64,000 bases of DNA from Sphaerisporangium sp040685555 (lineage in GTDB: Bacteria; Actinomycetota; Actinomycetes; Streptosporangiales; Streptosporangiaceae), in contig NZ_JBFBIK010000031.1 in NCBI RefSeq assembly GCF_040685555.1, positions 1-64,000 of the forward strand, written 5' to 3'. The stretch's first letter is position 1, and each line of letters begins with the position of its first letter. The position numbers were made by a program, and so were the translations under genes. Below, piece after piece: positions 1 to 9,882 of this stretch. The notes beneath the pieces were generated by a model, which saw only the letters and a list, made by a program, of their open reading frames with translations, was not told the DNA's origin and made no database searches.

Positions 1-310
<310 letters not shown>

Positions 311-314
<4 letters not shown>

Positions 315-385
315 CCCTTGTGGATGGCACTGGCGGTACCGGTCAGGTGCACCATGCCGGGCTTGCGGACGATGATCTTCTTCAT
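311..385 (-). CDS. 24-residue peptide gene coupled to downstream large protein
   Basis: A very short frame starting MKKIIVRKPG and ending SAIHKG, with a strong Shine-Dalgarno (GAGGAGG) seven to eight bases before the ATG. Its TGA overlaps the GTG of the next gene by four bases. The N-terminal half is basic and hydrophobic; the C-terminal half is rich in small and hydroxyl residues (Thr, Ser, Gly, Ala) and ends His-Lys-Gly. There is no Cys. This layout (tiny peptide, excellent ribosome site, coupled large partner, upstream GNAT and XRE regulator) would fit a modified-peptide precursor or a leader peptide. It does not match the lasso leader pattern. The function is unknown and the call rests on ribosome site and coupling. 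Confidence 0.55.
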
Positions 386-420
386 CGCTTTGCCTCCTCA
401 GGTCTTCAGCTACAAAGACC
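386..420 (-). promoter_or_regulatory. Leader hairpin just before the Shine-Dalgarno of the 24-residue peptide
   Basis: On the minus strand GGTCTT and AAGACC (positions 420-415 and 406-401) form a perfect six-base stem around an eight-base loop, directly before GAGGAGG. The bases farther upstream (about 411-450) are AT-rich (TTGTCC, AATAATTA) and could hold the promoter, though spacing to a -10 is not clear. The stem could tune access to the ribosome site, or simply be the end of an upstream signal. Confidence 0.35.
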
Positions 421-493
421 TAATTATTCGGACAAATCGATAATCCGCAAGCATTGAACGCTGATTGCTCCGCATACCAGAGATGCATTTGAT

Positions 494-991
494 CTAACGA
501 AGCAGTTGCGACGACGGTTGGTCGACTAGCTGCTTCTCGCCGTAAACAACGACAAGCCCCCCTCTGTCCTCCCTGCGGACTTCGCGCCAGCCGTACTTGC
601 GGTAGAGCTCAAGAGCGGCGCCCTGAGCCAGGGTCGTGTCACCGCGGAGCCTGCGGTACCCCAGCCTGGTCGCGGCCGCCTCGAGGGCGTCGATCACCAC
701 GGTGCCGAACCCGCGCCGCTGGTAGTCCGGATGGACCCGCAAGCGGCACATCTCGGCCGTCTCATCGTCGACGCGCCGCAACCCCCCCATGGCCACGATT
801 TCGGAGCCATCGACCTCGCCGACCAGGAACTCCCCCCGATCGGCGATGTAGATCTGGTTGATGCGCGGGATGTCATCCTCGTAGTAGACCTCGTCACCCT
901 CGGTGATACCGACCTGTGCGAGGCATGTGCGGTGCAGCTCCCAGACGCCTTCCCGATCCGACCAGCGATACCGCCTGAGCAGAAGCGTCAT
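494..991 (-). CDS. GNAT-family N-acetyltransferase
   Basis: A 165-residue single-domain GNAT enzyme that would transfer an acetyl group from acetyl-CoA to an unknown amine. The central acetyl-CoA motif is clear: CRLRVHPDYQRRGFGTVVID (R/Q-x-x-G-x-G/A at about residues 93-100), preceded by the strand MGGLRRVDDETAEM and followed by LYRKYGWREVRRED near the end. The length is normal for the family. The ATG overlaps the stop of the preceding XRE regulator by four bases, so the two form one transcript; the peptide gene lies about 110 bases further on. The substrate cannot be read from sequence. A protein target is possible given the regulator-enzyme-peptide order, but that is inference. Confidence 0.85.
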   Translation of the reverse strand: MTLLLRRYRWSDREGVWELHRTCLAQVGITEGDEVYYEDDIPRINQIYIADRGEFLVGEVDGSEIVAMGGLRRVDDETAEMCRLRVHPDYQRRGFGTVVIDALEAAATRLGYRRLRGDTTLAQGAALELYRKYGWREVRREDRGGLVVVYGEKQLVDQPSSQLLR

Positions 992-2547
992 GCATCGCCC
1001 TCCGGCGCCGGTGCCGAGGGGGCCGGCGTGGCTAGCATCTCCGTGAACTCCCGCAGACCTGGGATGTCACCGCATTTCGCTCTGATCGCCTGGACGAGAG
1101 CGTCGGCGCGGCGCGTGATGATGTCCGTGCGGAAGTCCCCGCCTACCTGCCTCACGGCCTCCTGGCCCATCCGCAGCGCCTCATCGCCGTCTCCCTCCAG
1201 CAGCCTGCACTGCGCCTGGTCGAACCGGATGAGCGTCTGGTCGAGCAGGTCGCCTTCGTACTTCTCCAGCGCCTGTTCGAGGATCAGGTCGGCCTCTATG
1301 GTCTGACCGAGCCGGGTGAGCGCGTCGCCCTGGTGGAAGTAGAGCTGGCGCTCGGTGTAGCCGAAGACCGTGTCCTCCTGCTGGGCGGGGGTCATCTGGG
1401 CGAACGCGGCCCGCGCCCGTGACAGCGCCCTCTTGGCCTGATCGACGACGTCCTTCTTGCCTCCGGAGTTGGCGAGCATGGACAGCGCGCGGGCCTCCAC
1501 GACCGGGGCCATGGCCTTGGCCGCGCACGGCGTCTGCCCGGCCATGTCGCGGCTCTTCTTGGCGAGGCTCAGGGCCTCGCGGGGGTCGCCGTAGAAAAGG
1601 GGCACGAGGGCCTCGCGGGCCGTGACCCAGGCGCGCAGCGCGCGGTCGCCGGTCTCGTCGGCGGCCGTGCGGGAGGTGCGGAAGAACGAGCGGGCCATCC
1701 GCTGGTCTCCGAGATCGATCATGATGATGCCGGCCAGGCCGGAGAGCCGGGCGGCGAGCGCGCAGAGACGCTCCTGGAGATCCATCGGCTGGTGGCGCTC
1801 CATCGCCTGGCGGACCGTGCTGAACTCCAGGAGCACGTCGCACAGTTGCCGCAGCGGCGGCGTGTTCATGTACTGCCGGCCGAAAGAGGCCGCCGCCTCT
1901 TCCCAGTGATCGAGCATGGCCGGCGAGACCGTGGTCGACACCAGGGTTTCGTCCATGCGCCTGCGGATGCCATCGGCGGCACCGAGCACCGACTCGTTCA
2001 TCAGCACGGTGTTGCCCGCGATCAGTTGCAGCAGCGTCCTTCGTAACACGTTCTCCTCCTCCTCACCCCCGTCCACAGAGGGGTCGCTGGGCGGCTTGAT
2101 CCACAGCTCGCGCGATTCGGGGGAATTGTCCGGTTTGACCTCTTGCAGGCCGCCCCGCACGACGCCCGGCATCCTGTGGCCATGACCACAGATGCACGGG
2201 CCGTCGTAGCCGAGAGCGGGCGGTTCGACCCGGTAGACGGAACAGAGGTAGTGGAGGTACTCGGGACCGGGGCGCTTCAGCCCGCTCTCGTAAGCGCTCA
2301 AAAGCGTTTCCCCGATGCCGGGCGCCGGTTTGCCGTCACGCTCGAACAAGGCGCGCACCTGTTCGATGACATCGGCAAGAGCGATGCCATGGGCGAGACG
2401 GTGAGATTTGATTCGAGTTGTCCCGAAATGGGGTGTGCACTCTTCAAAAATCTCTTCGGCGATTCGGGGAGTACTACGCCCGACCGCCAGGCCACGCGCC
2501 CGGGTTCGCCGAGCTAACTCCGTTTCCTTGTGCTGTCTGCCGGACAT
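988..2547 (-). CDS. XRE-family regulator with long helical (TPR-like) C-terminus
   Basis: 519 residues. A Cro/C1-type helix-turn-helix is visible at about residues 43-115 (RLAHGIALADVIEQ..., then GIGETLLSAYESGLKRPGPE, the typical last helix of XRE domains). A Cys/His-containing segment (GPCICGHGHRMPG) follows at about 128-140. Residues 180-500 are helical and Ala/Leu/Arg rich with repeated ALA...A.R patterns, as in the TPR-bearing regulators of sporulating actinomycetes (for example NsdA-type proteins), which sense a peptide or protein partner. It leads an operon with the GNAT enzyme and probably the small peptide and large protein after it. The divergent 89-residue gene starts about 325 bases away. 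The ATG start was kept because the HTH follows directly. Confidence 0.8.
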   Translation of the reverse strand: MSGRQHKETELARRTRARGLAVGRSTPRIAEEIFEECTPHFGTTRIKSHRLAHGIALADVIEQVRALFERDGKPAPGIGETLLSAYESGLKRPGPEYLHYLCSVYRVEPPALGYDGPCICGHGHRMPGVVRGGLQEVKPDNSPESRELWIKPPSDPSVDGGEEEENVLRRTLLQLIAGNTVLMNESVLGAADGIRRRMDETLVSTTVSPAMLDHWEEAAASFGRQYMNTPPLRQLCDVLLEFSTVRQAMERHQPMDLQERLCALAARLSGLAGIIMIDLGDQRMARSFFRTSRTAADETGDRALRAWVTAREALVPLFYGDPREALSLAKKSRDMAGQTPCAAKAMAPVVEARALSMLANSGGKKDVVDQAKRALSRARAAFAQMTPAQQEDTVFGYTERQLYFHQGDALTRLGQTIEADLILEQALEKYEGDLLDQTLIRFDQAQCRLLEGDGDEALRMGQEAVRQVGGDFRTDIITRRADALVQAIRAKCGDIPGLREFTEMLATPAPSAPAPEGDA

Positions 2548-2872
2548 ACCGGCCCCTCTCTCGCGGCCAGCGGCTCGTCCTGGTCAGGTATCCGACCGGT
2601 CCCACCTGCGCCGACGCGGCATCGCGTTCGCGCTACGCTGCGTCTATTGAGAATGATGGACCAGCTAAGACGAGACGTGAATGGAGTATTGAAGCTGCTG
2701 GCATAGAATCGTCCCCCGCCGGGGGTGTTCTTTCAACCCACTTGAAATATCCGCTTACCCGGCAGGCCCCTAAGGTTCGTTGACCTGGTCGGCCGAGGTG
2801 AGTCAGATTTGGCCAACCAGCCCCGATTCACCGGCATCATCGCCGCCGAATCGGACTAGAGGAAGGCTCGAA
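2548..2872. other. Divergent intergenic region
   Basis: About 325 bases between the XRE regulator and the 89-residue gene. It should hold two divergent promoters. The stretch around 2640-2760 is lower in GC than its surroundings. I see no convincing gene, perfect palindrome or RNA gene in it. Confidence 0.5.
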
Positions 2873-3142
2873 GTGGACGACGGCTTCCAACACCTGGAAC
2901 GACTGGTCGACGAGCTCGACGCTCGGGGGCTGCTCGCCCGGGTGGTGCACACACAGTCAGGACGGGTGTTCGTCCGCGTGATCAACCCGAACGCCACCAG
3001 CCTCGCCGAGAACGTCACGTGCCGGCCGCAAGCGACCCCCGCCTACTACTGGTGGTCATGGGGCGAGCGCATGCACCAGGTCGACGATCCGGCGGGAGCG
3101 GCGACCAAGGTCGCCCGAGTGCTGGCCGCGGTGAGCCAGTAA
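2873..3142 (+). CDS. Small conserved-looking hypothetical protein, 89 residues
   Basis: The frame is open from an earlier ATG, but the GTG chosen here sits seven bases after GAGGAAGG, the only good ribosome site, and starts MDDGFQHLERLVDELDARG. Residues 1-20 form an amphipathic helix; the middle (VVHTQSGRVFVRVINP) is beta-rich; the end has aromatic YYWWSWGERM followed by a helix (AAGAATKVARVLAAVSQ shortened here). No signal peptide or membrane segment. It is transcribed away from the XRE regulator; small proteins of this size often sit beside such regulators in actinomycetes, but I do not recognise a named family. Confidence 0.65.
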   Translation: MDDGFQHLERLVDELDARGLLARVVHTQSGRVFVRVINPNATSLAENVTCRPQATPAYYWWSWGERMHQVDDPAGAATKVARVLAAVSQ

Positions 3143-3330
3143 GTCACAGGCGGACACGGTGCAGCGCAGTCACCGCGTCCACCTGTGTCCACCGCGGCTC
3201 TCCGGAGCCGGCGGGGTGACCGGTGCGGAGCGCTCAGGCCTCGTGGAGACACGACCGCCTGGACGCTGGGCACCCCGCCGGCTCCGCAAGAACGGCCACC
3301 GGCCCCGGATCTCGTCCGGGGTTCGGTGGT

Positions 3331-3445
3331 GATCGGGGACCTCCCCGATCGGAAACGGTGCGGGACACGCTTCCGGGTGCGTGTCCCGTCCCGGGCCGCC
3401 CGTCACCGGGGTGTCCGGGTCCGCCCTCCGCGGCCCCGGACCCGG
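3331..3445. terminator. Cluster of three perfect hairpins
   Basis: Three consecutive perfect inverted repeats: GATCGGGGA/TCCCCGATC (nine pairs, two-base centre, 3331-3350), CGGGACACGC/GCGTGTCCCG (ten pairs, 3361-3388) and CCGGGTCCG/CGGACCCGG (nine pairs, 3415-3445). No U-tract follows, which is common for actinobacterial terminators. They lie after the 89-residue gene and before mscS and may end transcription from the left, or act as a structured leader. Confidence 0.5.
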
Positions 3446-3505
3446 GCACTCCCGTCTTCCCCGGCGTAACGTGACGGCGGCCGGGCCGGTCGGCGAACTC
3501 AGTTG

Positions 3506-3538
3506 GGTCAAGTACCGTTCCGTCTAGGTCAAGTACCG
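3506..3538 (+). promoter_or_regulatory. Direct repeat GGTCAAGTACCG in the mscS upstream region
   Basis: GGTCAAGTACCG occurs twice with a 21-base period (3506-3517 and 3527-3538), two helical turns apart, and is followed at once by GATAAT (3538-3543), a plausible -10 element about 40 bases before the mscS start. This geometry suits a regulator binding two sites on one DNA face over the -35 region. Confidence 0.45.
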
Positions 3539-3582
3539 ATAATTGTGTTCGCCGACCGACCCGATCCGAAGGGGATCACTGA

Positions 3583-4587
3583 GTGTTCCTGTCCGTTCTA
3601 GATCCCTCGCCCGCGCCGACCCCCACCGGTCTGTCCGATATCGCGGGCCAAGCCGCGGACGCCGTGATGGCCACGTGCGGAGGCGGCGGCGGCAAAGACG
3701 ACGTGCTCTGCGTGGCACTCTCGAACGTGCTCCCCGCGGGCTGGGCGTCGCCGGTGGCCTGGGTGATCAGCCTGGTCCTCATCGTGGTGGCCGCCCTCAT
3801 CGTGCGCGCGATCCTGCACCGGCTGATCGGCCGCGTGATCCGGAGGGCCGCCGACGGGGTGATGCCGGAGCGCCTCCGCGTCAAGACCGTCACGATCTTC
3901 GACGGCACCTCGGCCGTGCTCAGCGAGCGCCGCCGCCAGCGGGCCGAGACCCTGGGCTCCGTGCTCAGCAGCCTCCTCTCCGTGGTGATCTTCGGTACCG
4001 CCGCGCTGATGATCCTCGGCCGCTTCGGCATGGACCTCGCCCCCGTCCTGACCAGCGTCGGCATCCTCGGCGTGGCCGTGGGCTTCGGCGCCCAGGAGCT
4101 CGTCAAGGACTTCATCGCCGGCATGTTCATGCTGATGGAGGACCAGTACGGCGTGGGCGACCTGATCGACACGGGAGCGGCCGTCGGCACCGTCGAGGCC
4201 GTCACCCTGCGCATCACCCGCCTGCGGGACGCCGACGGCCGTGTCTGGTACGTCCGCAACGGCACCATCACCCGCATCGGCAACGAGTCGCAGGGCTGGT
4301 CCCGGGCGCTGGTGGACGTCCCGGTGGCCTACAACGCCGACATCTCCGGCATCCGCGACCTGCTCAAGAAGGTCGCCGAGGAAATCTGGGAAGACCCCGA
4401 CTTCCGGGATGTCGCGATGGTCGAGGAGCCCCAGGTGTACGGCCTTGAGCAGATCTCCGACAAGGCGATGATCTTCAGGATCACCGTGAAGACCGTCCCC
4501 GCGCACCAGGCCGAGGTGGCCAGGGAGCTGCGCCTGCGGGTCAAGTCCGCGCTGGACCACGCAGGCGTCGCCCTCGCCGGGGTCTGA
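3583..4587 (+). CDS. MscS-family mechanosensitive ion channel
   Basis: 334 residues. Membrane helices at about 48-75 (VAWVISLVLIVVAALIV), 130-150 (LLSVVIFGTAALMILG) and the pore helix 158-185. The pore shows the Gly/Ala pattern of MscS (VGILGVAVGFGAQELVKDF), followed by the beta domain GDLIDTGAAVGTVEAVTLR and a C-terminal alpha/beta part. It would sit in the cytoplasmic membrane and release solutes on hypo-osmotic shock. The first 45 residues are Pro/Gly/Ser rich and extracellular-like. The GTG start is followed 13 bases after its stop by the haemoglobin gene, so the pair is probably co-transcribed. Confidence 0.9.
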   Translation: MFLSVLDPSPAPTPTGLSDIAGQAADAVMATCGGGGGKDDVLCVALSNVLPAGWASPVAWVISLVLIVVAALIVRAILHRLIGRVIRRAADGVMPERLRVKTVTIFDGTSAVLSERRRQRAETLGSVLSSLLSVVIFGTAALMILGRFGMDLAPVLTSVGILGVAVGFGAQELVKDFIAGMFMLMEDQYGVGDLIDTGAAVGTVEAVTLRITRLRDADGRVWYVRNGTITRIGNESQGWSRALVDVPVAYNADISGIRDLLKKVAEEIWEDPDFRDVAMVEEPQVYGLEQISDKAMIFRITVKTVPAHQAEVARELRLRVKSALDHAGVALAGV

Positions 4588-4600
4588 GTAGGCTGGGAAC

Positions 4601-4990
4601 GTGTCCGCTACTCCTCCGGAATCCCTGTCCTTCTACGACGCCGTGGGCGGCTCCGAGGCCTTCGAGCGCCTCGTGCACCGCTTCTACCAAGGCGTCGTGG
4701 AAGATCCCCTGCTGCGCCCGCTCTACCCCGAGGAGGATCTCCACGGGGCCGAGGAACGGCTGCGCATGTTCCTCATCCAGTACTGGGGTGGCCCGAACAC
4801 CTACGGCCAGCAGCGTGGCCACCCCCGGCTGCGCATGCGGCACGCGCCGTTCGTCATCGGCGAGGCCGAGCGCGACGCGTGGCTGAAGCACATGCGTGAC
4901 GCCGTCGACTCCCTGGAGCTGCCCGAGGAGCTGGAGACCAAGCTCTGGACCTACCTGCTGTACGCGGCCCAAAGCATGGTCAACGCATAA
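4601..4990 (+). CDS. glbO: Group II (O-type) truncated haemoglobin
   Basis: 129 residues, the usual size. The family residues are visible: B10 Tyr in HRFYQGVVED, the CD-region Tyr in IQYWGGPNTY, the proximal His in LRMRHAPFVIG and the conserved Trp in RDAWLKHMRDAV. Such proteins bind oxygen tightly and are linked to redox or NO/peroxide handling in the cytoplasm near the membrane. The GTG start lies 13 bases after mscS. A CCCCC/GGGGG mini-hairpin (4993-5007) separates it from the glucosidase gene, which starts about 30 bases later, so all three could be one transcript. Confidence 0.92.
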   Translation: MSATPPESLSFYDAVGGSEAFERLVHRFYQGVVEDPLLRPLYPEEDLHGAEERLRMFLIQYWGGPNTYGQQRGHPRLRMRHAPFVIGEAERDAWLKHMRDAVDSLELPEELETKLWTYLLYAAQSMVNA

Positions 4991-5020
4991 GTCCCCCGAT
5001 CAGGGGGCAGCCAAGGACAT

Positions 5021-6562
5021 GTGAATAGCTCCCCTTGGTGGCGAGACGCCGTCGTTTACGAAATCTACGTTCGAAGCTTCGCCGACGCCTCGGGAGACGG
5101 GGTCGGCGACCTGGAGGGGATCCGTTCCCGCCTGCCCTACCTGGCGGAGCTGGGCGTGGACGCGGTCTGGCTGACCCCCTTCCAACCCTCCCCCATGGCC
5201 GACGGCGGGTACGACGTCGCCGACTACCGCGGCGTCGAACCGCTGTTCGGCACGCTCGCCGACTTCGACGCGCTGGTCGCCGACGCCCACTCCCACGGCC
5301 TGCGGCTGATCGTCGACATCGTTCCCAACCACAGCTCCTCGGCCCATCCGTGGTTCCAGGCGGCCCTCGCCTCGCCGCCGGGCAGTCCCGAGCGTGACCA
5401 TTACATCTTCCGGGACGGCGAGGCGCCGCCCAACAATTGGACCTCTGTGTTCAGCGGGCCCGCGTGGAGCCGCCTGCCCGACGGCCAGTGGTACCTCCAT
5501 CTGTTCGCGCCCGAGCAGCCGGACTTCAACTGGCGCAACCCGGAGGTCCACGAGGAGTTCCTCGACGTCCTGCGGTTCTGGCTCGACCGGGGTGTCGACG
5601 GCTTCCGCATCGACGTCGCGATGGGCCTGTACAAGGACGCCGAGCTCGCCGACGTTCCCCCCTCGGGTGAGGGGTTCATGTCCCGGTCGCCGATCTGGAG
5701 CCAGCCGGAGGTACACGAGGTCTACCGCGAGTGGCGGAAGGTCCTCGACTCCTACCCCGGGGACCGCGCCGCGGTGGGAGAGGTGTGGACGGACACACCC
5801 GAGGACCTCGCCCTGTACGTACGGCCCGACGAGCTGCACCAGAGCTTCAACTTCGCCTGGCTGGAGGCTCCGTGGTCGGCCACGGCCTTCCGTAAGATCA
5901 TCGAAGACACGCTGGCCGCCGTCACGGCGCCGACGTGGGTGCTCTCGAACCATGACGTGGTCCGCCACGTCACCCGTTACGGCGAAGGGTCCCTGGATCC
6001 GGAGGCCGGGCTCGCGCGCGGTCGCGCCGCCCTGCTGACGATGCTCGCGCTGCCCGGGTCGGCATATCTCTACCAAGGAGAGGAACTGGGCCTCCCCGAG
6101 GTGAAGGATCTTCCCCCGGAGGCGCGGCAGGACCCGATCTTCAAGCGCTCCAAGGGTGAGCTTCCGGGGCGTGACGGGTGCCGGGTGCCCATCCCCTGGT
6201 CCGGCACCGCCGAGCCGTACGGGTTCTCCCCGGAGGGCACGCGTCCCTGGTTGCCCCAGCCCGCGGCGTGGGCCGCGCTGACCGCCGAGCACCAGGCCGG
6301 CGACCCCCGCTCCACGCTGTCGTTCTACCGCCGGGCGCTGGCGCTGCGCCGGTCGCTGCGGGCGTCCCTGCCCGGCTCCGTCAGCTGGCTCGACGCTCCC
6401 GGCGACGTGCTGGCCTTCTCACGCGGCGAACTGGTCTGCGTGATCAACTGCGGCCAGGAGCCCGTACCGCTGCCGCCGCACGGCGGAATCCTGATCTCCA
6501 GCGGTGAGCCGGACGAGGCGTCCCTGGCCCCCGACATGGCCGTCTGGCTGCGGGCCGTCTAG
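5021..6562 (+). CDS. GH13 alpha-glucosidase / oligo-1,6-glucosidase
   Basis: 513 residues with the full GH13 (beta/alpha)8 signature: VYEIYVRSFADASGDGVGDL at residues 12-31, region I DIVPNHSS, region II with the nucleophile Asp (GFRIDVAMG), the acid/base Glu in AAVGEVWTDTP and region IV LSNHDVVRH. It hydrolyses non-reducing alpha-glucosidic bonds of malto- or isomalto-oligosaccharides; no signal peptide, so it acts in the cytoplasm on imported sugars. GTG start with AAGGA five bases before it. A slightly short C-terminal beta domain ends SLAPDMAVWLRAV. Oligo-1,6-glucosidase versus alpha-1,4-glucosidase cannot be decided by eye. Confidence 0.9.
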   Translation: MNSSPWWRDAVVYEIYVRSFADASGDGVGDLEGIRSRLPYLAELGVDAVWLTPFQPSPMADGGYDVADYRGVEPLFGTLADFDALVADAHSHGLRLIVDIVPNHSSSAHPWFQAALASPPGSPERDHYIFRDGEAPPNNWTSVFSGPAWSRLPDGQWYLHLFAPEQPDFNWRNPEVHEEFLDVLRFWLDRGVDGFRIDVAMGLYKDAELADVPPSGEGFMSRSPIWSQPEVHEVYREWRKVLDSYPGDRAAVGEVWTDTPEDLALYVRPDELHQSFNFAWLEAPWSATAFRKIIEDTLAAVTAPTWVLSNHDVVRHVTRYGEGSLDPEAGLARGRAALLTMLALPGSAYLYQGEELGLPEVKDLPPEARQDPIFKRSKGELPGRDGCRVPIPWSGTAEPYGFSPEGTRPWLPQPAAWAALTAEHQAGDPRSTLSFYRRALALRRSLRASLPGSVSWLDAPGDVLAFSRGELVCVINCGQEPVPLPPHGGILISSGEPDEASLAPDMAVWLRAV

Positions 6563-6579
6563 GGGCGGGGCGAACGGAT

Positions 6580-6608
6580 GGGGCGAGCACGGTGACCGTG
6601 CCCGCCCC
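6580..6608. terminator. Bidirectional hairpin between convergent genes
   Basis: GGGGCG-A-GCACGG pairs with CCGTGC-C-CGCCCC around a TGA loop: twelve pairs with one A/C mismatch, between the GH13 gene and ettA, which converge here. Placed to stop both transcripts. Confidence 0.6.
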
Positions 6609-6622
6609 GCCGGTGTTCTCGA

Positions 6623-8287
<1,665 letters not shown>

Positions 8288-8297
8288 GCTCCTAAGA

Positions 8298-9602
8298 CTA
8301 GGGGATAGCGCCGTCGGAGTTGTCCGCTCGCGCGGGGGGCCCGTGCGCCGGGGCGACCGGAAGGCAGATGCGGTCGCGGCCGAGCTCCTTGGCCCGGTAA
8401 AGAGCCAGGTCGGCCGCGGCGAGCAACTCGATCAGGTCATCGCCGTGAACGCTCATGATCGCCACTCCGGCGGAGATCGTCACCGTGATCATCGCGTCGT
8501 CCACGGGAATGGCCATTCGGCCGACGCGGGACCGCAGCCGCTCGGCGACCCTGCGAGCCTCGGTGACGTCGGCGCGCGGCAGCAGCACCACGAACTCCTC
8601 GCCGCCGAACCTGCCCACGACGTCGTAGTCGCGGAGCTGGCTGCGAAGGGCCGTGGCGACGCCCGCGAGGACCTGGTCGCCGACCAGGTGGCCGTAGGTG
8701 TCGTTGACCCGCTTGAAGTGGTCGATGTCGACGATCAGGAGGGCGAGGGTGTCGCCCGTGCGACGGGCCCGGACGATCTCGGTGTCGGCCTCCCGCTGCC
8801 AGGCGGTGGCGTTGAGCAACCCGGTCTTGGCGTCGGTGCGGGCGGCGGCCTTGAGCTGGGCGTGAAGCAGGCTGCGTTGCAAGAGCACCACCGGAGGAAG
8901 CGTCAGCGCCAGCAGGACGGGGCTCAGCCCACAGGCCATGGCCACCAGCACTCCGAGGCACAGCTCGACGACGTCGAGGAGAACCCGCTCGCGGTCCCAC
9001 AGGACGTCGTGCCAGCGGGTGTCGGGATCGGCCATGTGAAGCGCCACGGCGATCAAGGCGGTGTTGAGCACGGTGAACAGCACCGCGCATCCCACTGCCA
9101 GCGCCATCGGGCCGCCCGACCCGAATGACCGCCCCGTCGGATCACGCACGAGGGAGTGGAAGATCACCGAGGCGACACCGGCCGCGAGCCCGATCGCCGC
9201 CGCGCTGAACACCCGGCGGTAGACCACGGTCGCCCGGACCCGGATCTGCAGCAGGAACTGCAGGGGCAGGGGCGCCAGCAGGGCATAGACCGGCGGAAGC
9301 AGTAGAGCGACCGGGAGCCACCACGCGGACAGCAGGTCGCGGGACACACCGGCCGGCATGCCGAGTCGACGGGTCGCCTCGATGCAGACCGCTCCACAGG
9401 CCATCAGCGCCACGAATGTCATGAGCTCTGACCAGCGGAACTCGGTGTGCGCGGCGAGGAACCCCGCCGCGGACAGGGCGAGCCCCACGGTGGCGCACAG
9501 ATAGACGACCAGGGCGGTGGGCTGTGCCAGCAGCGGCCATCGGTCGGCTAGCGAAAGCATGCCGCCGCGTGGATCGACCGAGATTTCACCGGACGCCGTC
9601 AT
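8298..9602 (-). CDS. Membrane-bound diguanylate cyclase (GGDEF)
   Basis: 434 residues. Seven to eight hydrophobic segments fill residues 20-245, an integral-membrane sensor part. The GGDEF domain follows at about 260-425: DAKTGLLNATAWQREAD, LLIVDIDHFKRVNDTYGHLVGDQ and the active loop RFGGEEFVVLLP. An RxxD I-site (RDYD) sits five residues before GGEEF, so product inhibition by c-di-GMP is expected. It makes c-di-GMP from two GTP. The start MTASGEISVD was chosen over an earlier ATG because GGGGGATGTG precedes it and homologues begin close to the membrane part. In filamentous actinomycetes c-di-GMP controls development through BldD; which signal this sensor reads is unknown. Confidence 0.9.
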   Translation of the reverse strand: MTASGEISVDPRGGMLSLADRWPLLAQPTALVVYLCATVGLALSAAGFLAAHTEFRWSELMTFVALMACGAVCIEATRRLGMPAGVSRDLLSAWWLPVALLLPPVYALLAPLPLQFLLQIRVRATVVYRRVFSAAAIGLAAGVASVIFHSLVRDPTGRSFGSGGPMALAVGCAVLFTVLNTALIAVALHMADPDTRWHDVLWDRERVLLDVVELCLGVLVAMACGLSPVLLALTLPPVVLLQRSLLHAQLKAAARTDAKTGLLNATAWQREADTEIVRARRTGDTLALLIVDIDHFKRVNDTYGHLVGDQVLAGVATALRSQLRDYDVVGRFGGEEFVVLLPRADVTEARRVAERLRSRVGRMAIPVDDAMITVTISAGVAIMSVHGDDLIELLAAADLALYRAKELGRDRICLPVAPAHGPPARADNSDGAIP

Positions 9603-9882
9603 CACATCCCCCAACGAGCGCTTCCATCGGGACTGGTTCGCTGTCTCGACTCTACGTCTCACGATGTGTAACACAATAGTCGCGGAGTGTGCGGCTCGCG
9701 ATGGGAACCGCTACGTTGTGCACTGCGGCCGTCTCGGTCCGTTGGCCATGAAGTGACCGCTGTCTGTTGAGCGGCCCCCCTGCGGGAAAGGAGCAGCCAT
9801 GGTGCGAGGCATCATCTGGACCTGATCACGCGCACGAACACCCCAGCCCAAGACGGCCGCGCCTGGCTCGACACAACCCGGA
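9603..9882. other. Upstream region of the diguanylate cyclase
   Basis: Roughly the first 110 bases (to about 9715) have lower GC and include TTGTGTTACACA-like AT-rich sequence, so they probably carry the promoter. The rest, up to the repeat tract, holds only Pro/Arg-rich frames without ribosome sites. Confidence 0.45.

Larger units (their letters stand above)
3143..3582. other. Gene-free stretch with three strong hairpins and a direct repeat
   Basis: Apart from the hairpins (3331-3445) and the direct repeat (3506-3538) listed separately, I see nothing coding: the open frames here are Arg/Pro-rich and lack ribosome sites. Confidence 0.6.

Noticed and set aside
3170..3511. Open frames between the 89-residue gene and mscS
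   Set aside because: Arg/Pro-rich, no ribosome sites, and they run through three strong hairpins.
5000..6292. 430-codon minus-strand frame opposite the GH13 gene
   Set aside because: Shadow of a gene with full GH13 catalytic motifs.
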